From: a candidate division FCPU426 bacterium
GTDB lineage: Bacteria > Oederibacteriota > Muellerivitia > Muellerivitales > Muellerivitaceae
Direction: 5' to 3'
Assembly (NCBI GenBank): GCA_023249615.1
Contig: JAHFCG010000006.1
Location: 1 to 42,600, forward strand
Length of the DNA: 42,600 nucleotides
Notes under the pieces: generated by a model
Databases searched by the model: none
Seen by the model: only the letters and a program-made list of their open reading frames with translations
Told to the model about the DNA's origin: nothing
Part shown: positions 1 through 8,417 of the stretch, one piece after another
How positions within the stretch are numbered: the first letter of the stretch is position 1
How the letters are laid out: the number at the start of each line of letters is the position of its first letter
Position numbers and translations under genes: made by a program

Positions 1-2
1 TC

Positions 3-70
3 AGGCCCAGGGGTCAAGGTCCAGGGTGTTAGTTTAAATCTTAAACTTGAACCCTGCCCCTGATCCCTGC
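3..70. repeat. Imperfect inverted repeat at window edge
   Basis: The left arm (about 3-27) and right arm (about 51-70) pair imperfectly, with CAGGGT at 22-27 matching ACCCTG at 51-56. An inner stem is formed by AGTTTAA (31-37) and TTAAACT (41-47). It lies just beyond the stop codon of the minus-strand Nudix-GNAT gene and may end its transcript. Its wording (GGTCAAGGTCC) resembles the element at 42211-42346, so it is probably a member of the same dispersed family. Confidence 0.5.
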
Positions 71-73
71 CGT

Positions 74-1090
74 TTAGAGTTTGTAAAGCTGGTATCTCAT
101 CCCGAACCAACGGGCGCGGGGCCCGGACATTTGATCCTTGATACTGGGGGGCAAAAGGTTGATGTCGGTCATGACGAAATTGGCGGGCAGGAAGTATCCC
201 GGTGACGGGGTCAAAAGCCAAAGCTTGTCATTGAGAAAAATTTTCTTTACCTGCGAGTATTTCCTCCTTTGCTCCGGGTTGTGCCACTGGTCGCAGGCGA
301 ATTCCACCATGGCGTGTCCCAGGCCCCGGCCCCGGTAAAGCGGGTCGACGGTTAGGCCGGTTAATTCCACACAATCCTCGTGGGCCGTGATACCAACCGT
401 ACCACAGCTCAAACCCTGGACTTCCGAAACCCACCAAAGGGTTTCGCCCATGTTGTCGACGCTGATTTTGTTTACGATAAGTGAATGTTCGATGCCAGGC
501 ATGTCCTTGGGGGTGGCCTGGCGGATTACCAGCTCATTTTCAAGGGCCCAAAGTGAGGCGGCCGAAAGGTCGCCTCGGTAAACCAGTCCCCCGTTTCCGG
601 TTTCCCTAAGCTTGTTGACCATCAAGAGCATTTGTTCCTTGGAAGCCCATTGGTTGTCCTTGACCTCCTTGAGGTCCGTGGGCTTCATCTTGGTGTCCCG
701 GGTGGTCGCGTGAAAAATGTAGGAATCCCAGGTGGTAACTTCACTGTTGTGGCTGATATCCAGCGTGATGTGAAGTATGAAACGTTTTAAGTCGATGTTC
801 AAACCGGTTTCTTCTTTTGCCTCGCGGATAGCCCCCGAAACGATATCCTCTCCCGGGTTAACTCCTCCCGAGGGGGAACGGAAAATGCCGGGCGGGTAGC
901 TGTGTTTGCTCATGAGGGCAAAGCGGTCGTCGGGTCCCTGGATCAGCATGGTGACATCATGGGCCCGCTTTTGGCTGTTACTGCGCTGGACCAGTTTCCA
1001 GCCCTGTTCGTCAAATTCCTGGGTCATCCATTGGTGATAGGGGTATCCGAAACGGGCACGGATGGAGGATAATTGAGGCCGCAAAAACAT
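74..1090 (-). CDS. Nudix hydrolase fused to GNAT acetyltransferase
   Basis: This protein of about 338 residues joins two enzymatic domains. The N-terminal part carries a complete Nudix box at about residues 75-97, of the form G-x5-E-x7-REAKEETGL, which binds the metal used to cleave nucleoside-diphosphate-linked substrates. The C-terminal part has the GNAT acetyl-CoA loop (VDPLYRGRGLGHAM, about residues 248-261). The start at 1090 is preferred over the ATG at 1114 because AGGAG lies 8 nt upstream of it. The gene is divergent from the GH92 gene. The substrates of both domains are unknown. Both family assignments are firm, but the biological role is not. Confidence 0.85.
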   Translation of the reverse strand: MFLRPQLSSIRARFGYPYHQWMTQEFDEQGWKLVQRSNSQKRAHDVTMLIQGPDDRFALMSKHSYPPGIFRSPSGGVNPGEDIVSGAIREAKEETGLNIDLKRFILHITLDISHNSEVTTWDSYIFHATTRDTKMKPTDLKEVKDNQWASKEQMLLMVNKLRETGNGGLVYRGDLSAASLWALENELVIRQATPKDMPGIEHSLIVNKISVDNMGETLWWVSEVQGLSCGTVGITAHEDCVELTGLTVDPLYRGRGLGHAMVEFACDQWHNPEQRRKYSQVKKIFLNDKLWLLTPSPGYFLPANFVMTDINLLPPSIKDQMSGPRARWFGMRYQLYKL

Positions 1091-1198
1091 GAGTGAAACT
1101 CCTGTTTGAGGCATCCTTCAAGACGCCGTCATTTTATGCTCTTAAAAGCTGTTTGGAAACGGGAGATTTCCATTTTAATCCCTAACTCTGGAAGAAAA

Positions 1199-3430
1199 AT
1201 GCGGTCACGTAAAACCTGGATAATTTTTGTTTTTTGGTTTGTCGCCCAAGCCTGTCTGGGGGCGAACGGGCCGGGTCCCATCCAATGGGTGGATCCCTTT
1301 ATTGGAACGGGCGGAGGTGGAAACACCTTTCCGGGCGCCTTGGTTCCCTGGGGAATGGTGTCGGTCAGTCCTCATAATGATCTTCATGCCCCCTCCGGTT
1401 ATGTTTTCGGCAAACCGGCGATTTATGGTTTCGGACATGTTCATCTGAGCGGAACCGGCTGTCCCGATTTGGGAAGTGTTTTGGTCATGCCCACGGCGGG
1501 TGAAATTCGAACCGATGTTGAAAAGGCGAAATCCAACTACGATTCCGAAACAGCTTCGCCGGGTTATTACCGTGTCCATTTAAAAACCTACGATATTCAA
1601 GCCGAAATGACCGCCTCGACCAGGGCGGGGATGACCCAGTTTCTTTTTCCCGCCCGAAAGGGTGACGCGAATATTCTTATTAATGTCAGCCATCGGCTAA
1701 CCAACGACCCGGTCACGGTAAAGAACCAATTTGAATCAAAAGTTAAAATTATCTCCAACACCGAACTGGAGGGGTTCGCCCAAAGCGGGGACTTTTGTAG
1801 TGTTTACGCGGGAAACAAACAAACCGTTTTTTTTGTCGCTCAGTTCAGTAAACCCGCGGTTCAGGCCGGGACCTGGAAAGGTTCCAAAAGAGAGGATAAT
1901 CAGGAACAATCCGGCCAGGATATCGGGGCCTTTTTTCGTTTTTCCACCGCGGGGGGGGAACCCATCGTGATGAAGGTGGGTGTTTCCTACGTCAGCGTTG
2001 AAAACGCGAGGTTAAACCTCCAGACTGAAATACCCGGGTGGGATTTTGAACTGGTCAAAACGGCCGCGGCCAAGGCCTGGAACGGGGAGCTTTCAAAGTT
2101 TGAGGTGACCGGGGGAAGCAGGGACCAGCTTAAGATTTTTTTCACGGCCCTTTACCATGCCCTGATCCACCCGAGCGTTTTTTCGGACGTAAACGGGGAA
2201 TTCCAGAGCCTGGGCCATCGCGGCGTCCAAAGCGCCAAGGAATTCAACTATACCCGGTATCATGTTTTTTCCCTTTGGGACACTTACCGAAACCTCCATC
2301 CCTTTTTGGGGTTGTTTTATCCCGAACGCCAGCTGGATATGGCGCGAAGCCTGGTGGAAATGGCCAAGGAAGGTGAACGCTTCCCGAAGTGGGAATTGGC
2401 GGGGAATGAAACAGGAGTCATGGTGGGCGCTCCGGCGGTTCCAATGATCGTGGATACCTACCGGCAGGGATTGAAAAACTTTGACCTTCTTTCAGCCTAT
2501 CATTCCATCCTGAAAACCCTCTCGCCGGAAAACAACAAGACCTACGGCGGTTTAAAATCCCTTCTTCAATATGGATATATTCCCAAGGATGACAACAGCG
2601 GGGATTACCTATGGGGAACGGTTTCCACCAGCCTTGAATATTCCTTCAGCTATTGGTGTCTGGCCCAAATGGCCAAGGATTTAAAAAACAAGGAAGACCA
2701 CGAGAAGTTTATTCATCTTTCGGGGGTTTACCGAAATTTCTATGATCCCACCTCGGGGTTTCTGAGGGCGAAAAACCGGGATGGATCCTGGATGACCCCT
2801 TTTGATCCCCTCGCCAAATGCTGTGACCAGAGTTGGCCCGATAACGGGGGGCCTGGTTACGTTGAGGGAAACGCCTGGCAATACCTGTTTTTCGTTCCCC
2901 ATGACATGGACGGCCTCAAGATGCTGATGGGCGGGGACCCGATTTTCGTAGCCCGGCTTCAACAATGTTTTGACGAGGGCCACTATGACGCCTCCAACGA
3001 ACCGGACACCGCCTTTCCTTATTTATTCGATTATGCTCCGGGGGAAGGCTGGAGAACCCAAAAAGAGGTCCGCGCCATCATGAATAAAAATTACGGCGTG
3101 GGTCCTGACGGCATTCCGGGCAATGACGACGCCGGCACCATGTCGGCCTGGTATTTATTCTCGGCGCTTGGTTTTTATCCCGCCTGTCCTGGGAGCAACC
3201 GCTATCAAATGGGAAGTCCTATTTTCAAGCAGGTCACGGTTCATCTGGACAAGGCTTTTTATCCCGGGGGAGTCCTCGTCCTGAAGACAGTCAACAACTC
3301 CGAACAAAATTGTTTCGTCCGCTCGGTCCAGGTAAACGGAATTGACCATAAAAAATATTTCTTTGACCATGACACTCTGGTTTACGGAAAGACGATCGTT
3401 TTTAAAATGGACCGCCACCCCAAGCCCTAG
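1199..3430 (+). CDS. Secreted GH92 family alpha-mannosidase
   Basis: The protein has about 743 residues from the ATG at 1199, which has GGAAG 4 nt upstream. An in-frame start at 1106 would place a hydrophilic leader before the signal peptide and is less likely. The N-terminus is a signal peptide (RSRK, then a hydrophobic stretch ending near CLG). Family landmarks in order are WVDPFIGTGGGG, FGHVHLSGTGC, EGNAWQYLFFVPHD (about residue 556), NEPDTAFPYLF (about 600) and GNDDAGTMSAWY (about 641). These match the calcium-dependent exo-mannosidases of GH92, which trim alpha-linked mannose with inversion. It probably acts in the periplasm or outside the cell on mannan or glycoprotein glycans. The linkage specificity cannot be read here, and no other glycan-use genes are adjacent. 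Confidence 0.93.
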   Translation: MRSRKTWIIFVFWFVAQACLGANGPGPIQWVDPFIGTGGGGNTFPGALVPWGMVSVSPHNDLHAPSGYVFGKPAIYGFGHVHLSGTGCPDLGSVLVMPTAGEIRTDVEKAKSNYDSETASPGYYRVHLKTYDIQAEMTASTRAGMTQFLFPARKGDANILINVSHRLTNDPVTVKNQFESKVKIISNTELEGFAQSGDFCSVYAGNKQTVFFVAQFSKPAVQAGTWKGSKREDNQEQSGQDIGAFFRFSTAGGEPIVMKVGVSYVSVENARLNLQTEIPGWDFELVKTAAAKAWNGELSKFEVTGGSRDQLKIFFTALYHALIHPSVFSDVNGEFQSLGHRGVQSAKEFNYTRYHVFSLWDTYRNLHPFLGLFYPERQLDMARSLVEMAKEGERFPKWELAGNETGVMVGAPAVPMIVDTYRQGLKNFDLLSAYHSILKTLSPENNKTYGGLKSLLQYGYIPKDDNSGDYLWGTVSTSLEYSFSYWCLAQMAKDLKNKEDHEKFIHLSGVYRNFYDPTSGFLRAKNRDGSWMTPFDPLAKCCDQSWPDNGGPGYVEGNAWQYLFFVPHDMDGLKMLMGGDPIFVARLQQCFDEGHYDASNEPDTAFPYLFDYAPGEGWRTQKEVRAIMNKNYGVGPDGIPGNDDAGTMSAWYLFSALGFYPACPGSNRYQMGSPIFKQVTVHLDKAFYPGGVLVLKTVNNSEQNCFVRSVQVNGIDHKKYFFDHDTLVYGKTIVFKMDRHPKP

Positions 3431-3484
3431 GGTTCCCGCCTTTAAAACGGCCCCAAAGACGGTTAAACAGGTCCAACTTGAACC

Positions 3485-3514
3485 TTGTTCCCTCATCAAC
3501 CCCTGTGCTATAAC
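3485..3514 (+). promoter_or_regulatory. Predicted sigma70 promoter of rpsB operon
   Basis: TTGTTC (3485-3490) and TATAAC (3509-3514) are separated by 18 nt, and a TGC triplet directly precedes the -10 (extended -10). Transcription would start near 3521, giving an rpsB leader of about 180 nt. Confidence 0.5.
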
Positions 3515-3611
3515 CATACGGCTTTGGCGGGCTTTTCCGACCAAAAGCAGGCACGAGCGGGCAACCGCCGGCCTAATTCTCACGCTTTTCGAATTTCCTT
3601 TTAGTGGCCCC

Positions 3612-3629
3612 GGGGTGCTTTCGCACCGA
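3612..3629 (+). promoter_or_regulatory. Hairpin in rpsB leader
   Basis: GGTGC (3614-3618) pairs with GCACC (3623-3627) around a TTTC loop in the 5' leader of rpsB. Leaders of rpsB often carry binding sites for S2 feedback control, so this is a candidate. No known leader class is clearly matched. Confidence 0.3.
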
Positions 3630-3700
3630 CCAAGGGTTGAAAAGGATTCACCTTAACGGTGATAAGAAAAAGCGGTGGAACAACTTAAAGGAGCCGCACC

Positions 3701-4663
3701 ATGATGTCTGTTTCAATGAAGCAGTTGCTGGAAGCTGGCGTGCATTTCGGGCACCAGACCCGCCGTTGGAATCCCAAGATGGGCCTCTATATTTTCGGGG
3801 AACGTAACGGGATCCACATTATCGATCTTCAAAAAACGGTCAAGAAACTCAAGGAAGCCTACCAGTTCGTCAAGGACCTGGCCGCCACCGGCGAGACCAT
3901 CGTGTTCGTTGGGACGAAGAAACAAGCCCAGGACGCCATCAAGGAAGAGGCCGACCGCTGCGGGATGCCTTACGTCAACTACCGCTGGCTCGGCGGAATG
4001 CTGACCAATTTCACCACCATCAAGAAGTCCATCAGCTACCTGAAGGAACTGGAAAGCATTTCGGAAACCGAAATGGCCGCCCGGTCCAAGAAAGAACAAG
4101 CCGGACTGAACAAGGACAAGCAAAAACTTCAACGGTCCCTGGGCGGGATCAAGAACATGCCGAAATTGCCCGGCGCCATCTTCGTCATTGATACCAAGAA
4201 GGAACACATCGCGGTTCAGGAAGCCCGCAAACTGGGTATTCCCGTTGTGGCGGTCGTTGACACCAACTGCGACCCGAGCGAAGTGGATGTGGTCGTTCCC
4301 GGAAACGATGACGCGATCCGCGCCGTCAAGCTGATGACCTCCGTCATGGCCAGCGCGATTCTCGAGGGACGTTCCAAGGAACTGGAAGGCAAGGAAGTTT
4401 CGGCCGATGGAACCGCGGGTCCCAGCGAAGTGGGCGAGGAAATGCTGGCCGCCGCTGAAGCCCCCGCGGGCGAAGAAGCCGCCGTGCCGACAGGGGATGA
4501 AGCCGAAATCTCCGAAGAGAAGAAGGAAGAAGCCGAGCTCCTGGTCGCGAACATTGAAAGTCTGGCCGGCGACGCGAAAACCGTCGCGGCGATCGCCGAT
4601 GAACTGGCGAACGAAAAGGTCGAGCGCATTCATACCAAGCGGGTTCGGGACGATAAGCCCTAA
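3701..4663 (+). CDS. rpsB: 30S ribosomal protein S2, long C-terminal tail
   Basis: This is the small-subunit protein S2. The N-terminus ([19 protein letters not shown]) and the stretch [20 protein letters not shown] are diagnostic. AAAGGAG lies 7 nt before the ATG at 3701; a second ATG at 3704 is also possible. The usual S2 length is 230-260 residues, whereas this one has 320. The extra residues, from about 225 onward, are rich in Ala, Glu and Pro and look disordered and acidic before a Lys/Arg-rich end. It is the first gene of the rpsB-tsf-pyrH-frr-uppS-cdsA operon. Confidence 0.98.
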   Translation: MMSVSMKQLLEAGVHFGHQTRRWNPKMGLYIFGERNGIHIIDLQKTVKKLKEAYQFVKDLAATGETIVFVGTKKQAQDAIKEEADRCGMPYVNYRWLGGMLTNFTTIKKSISYLKELESISETEMAARSKKEQAGLNKDKQKLQRSLGGIKNMPKLPGAIFVIDTKKEHIAVQEARKLGIPVVAVVDTNCDPSEVDVVVPGNDDAIRAVKLMTSVMASAILEGRSKELEGKEVSADGTAGPSEVGEEMLAAAEAPAGEEAAVPTGDEAEISEEKKEEAELLVANIESLAGDAKTVAAIADELANEKVERIHTKRVRDDKP

Positions 4664-4718
4664 TAACCACAATTCCCAATTTTGGATTTTGAATTCTTAA
4701 TTAAAAAGGATGACAAGC

Positions 4719-5309
4719 ATGGAAATTACAGCGAGTGCGGTGAAGGACCTGCGCGAGAAAACCGGCGCGGGAATGATGGATTGCAAAAAAGCCCTGGCGG
4801 AAACCAAGGGTGATTTTGAGAAGGCCGTTGTCTGGCTCCGGGAAAAGGGAATGTCCCAGGTCGCCAAACGTTCGGGCCGAAGCGCCAACCAGGGTGTCAT
4901 CGGAAGCTACGTGCATTCGGGCAAGGTGGGCGTTCTGGTCGAGGTCAACTGTGAAACGGACTTCGTCGGGAAAACCGACGATTTCCAAAATCTCGCCAAG
5001 GAACTGGCCATGCAGGTGGCCGCCTCCTCCCCCAAATACGTCAACCGTGAAGAGGTTCCCGCCGCCGAACTTGACGCGGAAAAGGCCATCTATTTGAACG
5101 AGGCCAAGCAATCCGGAAAGCCGGAAGCGGTCCAGCAGAAGATAGCCGAGGGAAAAATCGAAAGCTACTATAAGCAGGTGTGCCTGATGGAGCAGCCTTA
5201 CATTCGGGAACCCAAGAAAACCGTGAAACAATTGGTGACCGATGTGGCCGCCAAGGTCGGCGAAAACGTGATCGTGAAACGCTTTTCCCGGTTACAATTA
5301 GGGGAATAA
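4719..5309 (+). CDS. tsf: Elongation factor Ts (short form)
   Basis: EF-Ts is the nucleotide exchange factor of EF-Tu. The hallmark [16 protein letters not shown] follows the start, and the core motif [16 protein letters not shown] is present. The ATG at 4719 fits the family N-terminus ([11 protein letters not shown]) and has AAGGATG about 6 nt upstream. The ATG at 4710 overlaps that SD and is unlikely. At about 196 residues it is a short EF-Ts, like the Thermus type and lacking much of the second core subdomain of the roughly 280-residue E. coli type. It lies 55 nt after rpsB. Confidence 0.97.
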   Translation: MEITASAVKDLREKTGAGMMDCKKALAETKGDFEKAVVWLREKGMSQVAKRSGRSANQGVIGSYVHSGKVGVLVEVNCETDFVGKTDDFQNLAKELAMQVAASSPKYVNREEVPAAELDAEKAIYLNEAKQSGKPEAVQQKIAEGKIESYYKQVCLMEQPYIREPKKTVKQLVTDVAAKVGENVIVKRFSRLQLGE

Positions 5310-5318
5310 ACAAGCCTT

Positions 5319-5412
5319 TAACCACGAAGTACACGTAGGCCACGAAGAACAACATGAATTTCGATTCTTAATTATAATCAATGTTCACTTAGTGTACTTT
5401 GTGACCTTTGTG
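5319..5412. repeat. Family A inverted repeat between tsf and pyrH
   Basis: The left arm (CCACGAAGTACACG type, about 5319-5350) and the right arm (GTGTACTTTGTGACC type, about 5390-5412) are imperfect reverse complements around an AT-rich spacer. The right arm runs directly into the pyrH start codon. Confidence 0.75.
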
Positions 5413-6156
5413 ATGACTCCAGCTCCTTCCAAAAGATCCAAACCCAAACCCGCTTATAAACGTGTTTTGTTAAAACTTTCCGGCGAAGCCATGGCGGGGG
5501 ATAACGAACACCGGATCGATGAAAAGGTGGTTCAGTCCATCGCCCGGGCGGTTTATGGTGTTCAAAAAACCGGCGTGGAAGTGGCGCTGGTGATCGGCGG
5601 GGGAAATATCTACCGCGGCGCGGACGGCGAGCGGATGGGCATGGACCGTGTTTCCAGCGATTACATGGGAATGCTGGCAACCCTCATTAACGCGCTGGCC
5701 CTTCAAAACGCGCTTGAAAAACTGGGGGCCCACACACGGGTTCAAAGCGCGATTGAAATGTCCAAAGTGGCGGAACCCTATATCCGCCGAAAAGCCCTCC
5801 GCCACCTGGAAAAGGGACGGATTGTCATTTTTGCGGGCGGCACGGGAAATCCCTATTTCACCACGGACACCGCGGCGGCCCTGAGGGCCATTGAAATCGG
5901 CGCGGACGTCATCCTCAAGGCCACCAATGTTGACGGTATTTACAGCGCGGATCCAAAAAAGGATTCCACCGCCAAGAAGTTCAAAAATCTTACCTATATT
6001 GACGCCATTAACCGCCACTTGAAGGTCATGGACACAACCGCCTTGAGTCTTTGCATGGATAACAAGCTTCCGATCGTGGTTTTTGACATGCACCACCCTG
6101 AAAATATCCAGAAGGTTATTTTTGGCGAGTCCATCGGCACGACCGTAAGGAATTAA
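5413..6156 (+). CDS. pyrH: Uridylate (UMP) kinase
   Basis: This enzyme phosphorylates UMP to UDP in pyrimidine nucleotide synthesis and belongs to the amino acid kinase fold. Visible motifs are [11 protein letters not shown] near the N-terminus, [10 protein letters not shown], the acceptor/ATP region [16 protein letters not shown] and [13 protein letters not shown]. From the ATG at 5413 it has 247 residues, normal for bacterial PyrH. An in-frame GTG at 5392 would translate the repeat arm and is rejected. No good SD precedes the ATG because repeat sequence reaches it, so translation may depend on weak GTGA sequence within the repeat. Confidence 0.97.
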   Translation: MTPAPSKRSKPKPAYKRVLLKLSGEAMAGDNEHRIDEKVVQSIARAVYGVQKTGVEVALVIGGGNIYRGADGERMGMDRVSSDYMGMLATLINALALQNALEKLGAHTRVQSAIEMSKVAEPYIRRKALRHLEKGRIVIFAGGTGNPYFTTDTAAALRAIEIGADVILKATNVDGIYSADPKKDSTAKKFKNLTYIDAINRHLKVMDTTALSLCMDNKLPIVVFDMHHPENIQKVIFGESIGTTVRN

Positions 6157-6183
6157 GTCAAAAAGAAGATGGGGGGTGAGAAA

Positions 6184-6741
6184 TTGGCCGATCCAAATCA
6201 AATTCTAAATGACGCCGAATCCAAAATGAAAAAGGCCATTGAGTCCACCAAACGTGATTTTCAGGGAGTCCGCACGGGAAGGGCTTCGACGGCCCTAGTT
6301 GAACATATTAAGGTCGAGTATTACGGTTCTCTCGTTCCCTTGAACCAGGTAGCCAATGTTTCCACCCCGGACGCCAGGACCATCGAAATTAAACCCTGGG
6401 ACGCGAACGCCTTGATGGAAATTGACAAGGCCCTCCAAAAAAGCGATTTGGGAATTTCCCCCAATAACGACGGGAAAGTGGTCCGCCTGAACATTCCTCC
6501 CTTGACGGAGGAGCGCCGCAAGGAATTCGTCAAAATGGTCCATAAGTTCGCCGAGGGCGGCCGAGTGGCCATACGGGGAATAAGACAGGACGCCAATAAA
6601 TCCCTGGATCAGTTAAAGAAGGATGTCGCCGAGGATGAGTTTAAAAAATTACACGACCGCATCCAGAAGATGACCGACGCCAACACCCTTGAAATCAACC
6701 GGTTGAGCGAACATAAGGAAAAAGAAATTCTCGAATTCTGA
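6184..6741 (+). CDS. frr: Ribosome recycling factor
   Basis: RRF splits post-termination ribosomes together with EF-G. The motifs GVRTGRASTALVEHIKVEYYG and PPLTEERRKEFVK are family signatures. The TTG at 6184 gives exactly the typical 185 residues and lies 4 nt after GGGGGGTGAG (6171-6180). The upstream ATG at 6169 would sit before this SD and add five residues. The gene follows pyrH by 27 nt in the same operon. Confidence 0.96.
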   Translation: MADPNQILNDAESKMKKAIESTKRDFQGVRTGRASTALVEHIKVEYYGSLVPLNQVANVSTPDARTIEIKPWDANALMEIDKALQKSDLGISPNNDGKVVRLNIPPLTEERRKEFVKMVHKFAEGGRVAIRGIRQDANKSLDQLKKDVAEDEFKKLHDRIQKMTDANTLEINRLSEHKEKEILEF

Positions 6742-6817
6742 TGGTCTGAGACTTGATTAGGCCTGTTCATTTTTTGGTTCCCGGCCGCCAAACTTTAAAT
6801 CCGGAAGCGTCCTGCCC

Positions 6818-7591
6818 ATGTCCGTATCTGATTATTTAAAACGTTACCGCTTGAAGCCTCATCTGCCCCGTCATGTGGCCATCATTATGGACGGCAACGG
6901 CCGATGGGCGAAAAAGCGCCATTTACCCCGCATCGCGGGACACCGTGCCGGTGCCCTGTCCATTCGTGAAATTGTCCGGGTGAGCGGCCAGCTGGGCCTT
7001 TCCGCCCTGACGCTTTACGCTTTCTCGACCGAGAATTGGAAAAGACCCCGGCAGGAAGTCAGTCTTTTGATGAAACTTCTCCGGCAATATTTGCGAAGTG
7101 AGGTCCAGGAACTTTTGCAAAACAATGTCAGGCTTGGCGCCATAGGAAACACCAAGGACCTGTCCGGGGAAATTCAGGAGGAACTTGAAAAAGCAATTCA
7201 AATCACATCCCGCTGCACGGGTCTGAATCTGATCTTGGCCCTCTCCTACAGCGGCCGGACGGATTTGACGAACGCTGTAAAGGAAATCGCGAAAAAAGTG
7301 AAGTCGGGGAAAATCAAACCCGAGGGAATCAAGGAGGAAACCATTACCAAGGCCTTGTCCACCGGGGCTTTGCCGGAGGTTGATTTGCTGATCCGCACCA
7401 GCGGGGAAATGCGGGTATCCAATTTCCTTCTTTGGGAACTGGCTTACTCGGAATTTTACGTCACCAAAACCCTTTGGCCCGATTTCCGCACCCCCCATTT
7501 CATCGCGGCGCTGAGGGATTTCCAGAAAAGGCAAAGACGTTTTGGCGGAGTTGAAAGCGTGATAGGGAGCGTGACCTCGTGGGCTCGTTAA
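6818..7591 (+). CDS. uppS: Undecaprenyl diphosphate synthase
   Basis: This cis-prenyltransferase makes the C55 lipid carrier for peptidoglycan and LPS. The catalytic motif IMDGNGRWAKKR (residues about 23-34) contains the key Asp. YAFSTENWKRP, the diphosphate-binding stretch DLLIRTSGEMRVSNFLLWE and YVTKTLWPDF are also present. Its 257 residues match the family. The last codon overlaps the start of cdsA (TAATG), so the two genes are probably translationally coupled. Confidence 0.97.
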   Translation: MSVSDYLKRYRLKPHLPRHVAIIMDGNGRWAKKRHLPRIAGHRAGALSIREIVRVSGQLGLSALTLYAFSTENWKRPRQEVSLLMKLLRQYLRSEVQELLQNNVRLGAIGNTKDLSGEIQEELEKAIQITSRCTGLNLILALSYSGRTDLTNAVKEIAKKVKSGKIKPEGIKEETITKALSTGALPEVDLLIRTSGEMRVSNFLLWELAYSEFYVTKTLWPDFRTPHFIAALRDFQKRQRRFGGVESVIGSVTSWAR

Positions 7592-8403
7592 TGAAACGGT
7601 TGGTTGTCGCGTTGGTTGCCATTCCTCTTCTTTTATATATAACCTTTTTGGATTGGACCCTCCCCTTCAAGTTGGTCGCGGCGTCAGGCCTGTTCTTGGC
7701 CTTATTTGAGCTCTTGAATTTGGCTGACGCCCATCGGTTGAAAACAATGAAGGTGGAAGGTCTGGTGATCCTGGCCCTTTTCTTAATGCCTTGGATTTTT
7801 CAGTCAATGACTTCATGGTGGACTGAAGGCGATTCCATTCTTTTAGGCTTTTTTATTCTCACGCTGTCTTTCCTTTGGTCTGAACGTCCCTTGAAGGATA
7901 TGGTTGTTTCAGTAAGTGTTACTTTTTTTGGTGTCGTCTACTTTGGGGTGTTGGGCCACTATTTTTTCCTCCTTCGGAAATTGCCGGACGGGGCTTGGCA
8001 ATTACTTTGCCTGTATATCGCCACTTGGGCTTACGACACGGGAGGATATTTCGCGGGGAACTGGTGGGGGAAACATAAAATGGCTCCATTGGTTTCCCCC
8101 AAAAAGTCATGGGAAGGTTGCGCTGGCGGGTTTGTTCTGGTTTCGGCGGGGCTTTTACTTTTGTGGAAATTTGTTCCCTTTTATTCCCAAACTTACAGCC
8201 TGATTGATGTGCTCGTGTTATCCCTTCTTCTTTCAATATTTGGTCAATTGGGTGATCTCGTGGAATCGGTCATCAAGAGAAGTTTGTCGGCGAAGGATTC
8301 CGGCTCCCTGATTCCCGGTCATGGCGGTGTTTTTGACCGGATTGATAGTTTGCTTTTCAACGCCCCGGTTCTTTTTTATTACCTCGTTTTATTTCATAAA
8401 TAA
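7591..8403 (+). CDS. cdsA: Phosphatidate cytidylyltransferase
   Basis: CdsA converts phosphatidic acid and CTP into CDP-diacylglycerol, the precursor of all phospholipids, including those made by the CDP-alcohol transferase at 36498. It is a polytopic membrane protein of about 270 residues with many hydrophobic segments. The signature near the C-terminus reads KRSLSAKDSGSLIPGHGG followed by VFDRIDS, and SPKKSWEG is also conserved. The ATG at 7591 overlaps the uppS stop by one base and is preferred over the GTG at 7579. Confidence 0.95.
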   Translation: MKRLVVALVAIPLLLYITFLDWTLPFKLVAASGLFLALFELLNLADAHRLKTMKVEGLVILALFLMPWIFQSMTSWWTEGDSILLGFFILTLSFLWSERPLKDMVVSVSVTFFGVVYFGVLGHYFFLLRKLPDGAWQLLCLYIATWAYDTGGYFAGNWWGKHKMAPLVSPKKSWEGCAGGFVLVSAGLLLLWKFVPFYSQTYSLIDVLVLSLLLSIFGQLGDLVESVIKRSLSAKDSGSLIPGHGGVFDRIDSLLFNAPVLFYYLVLFHK

Positions 8404-8417
8404 CCTTGGGAGGATGT

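Noticed and set aside
1236-1260. Lipoprotein signal in the GH92 protein
   Set aside because: The Cys near the end of the signal peptide is preceded by AQA rather than a normal lipobox, so a type I signal peptide is more likely.
3713-4672. Long open frame on the minus strand opposite rpsB (319 codons)
   Set aside because: It is a shadow of the strongly biased rpsB codon use; it has no SD, no domain, and lies fully inside a certain gene.
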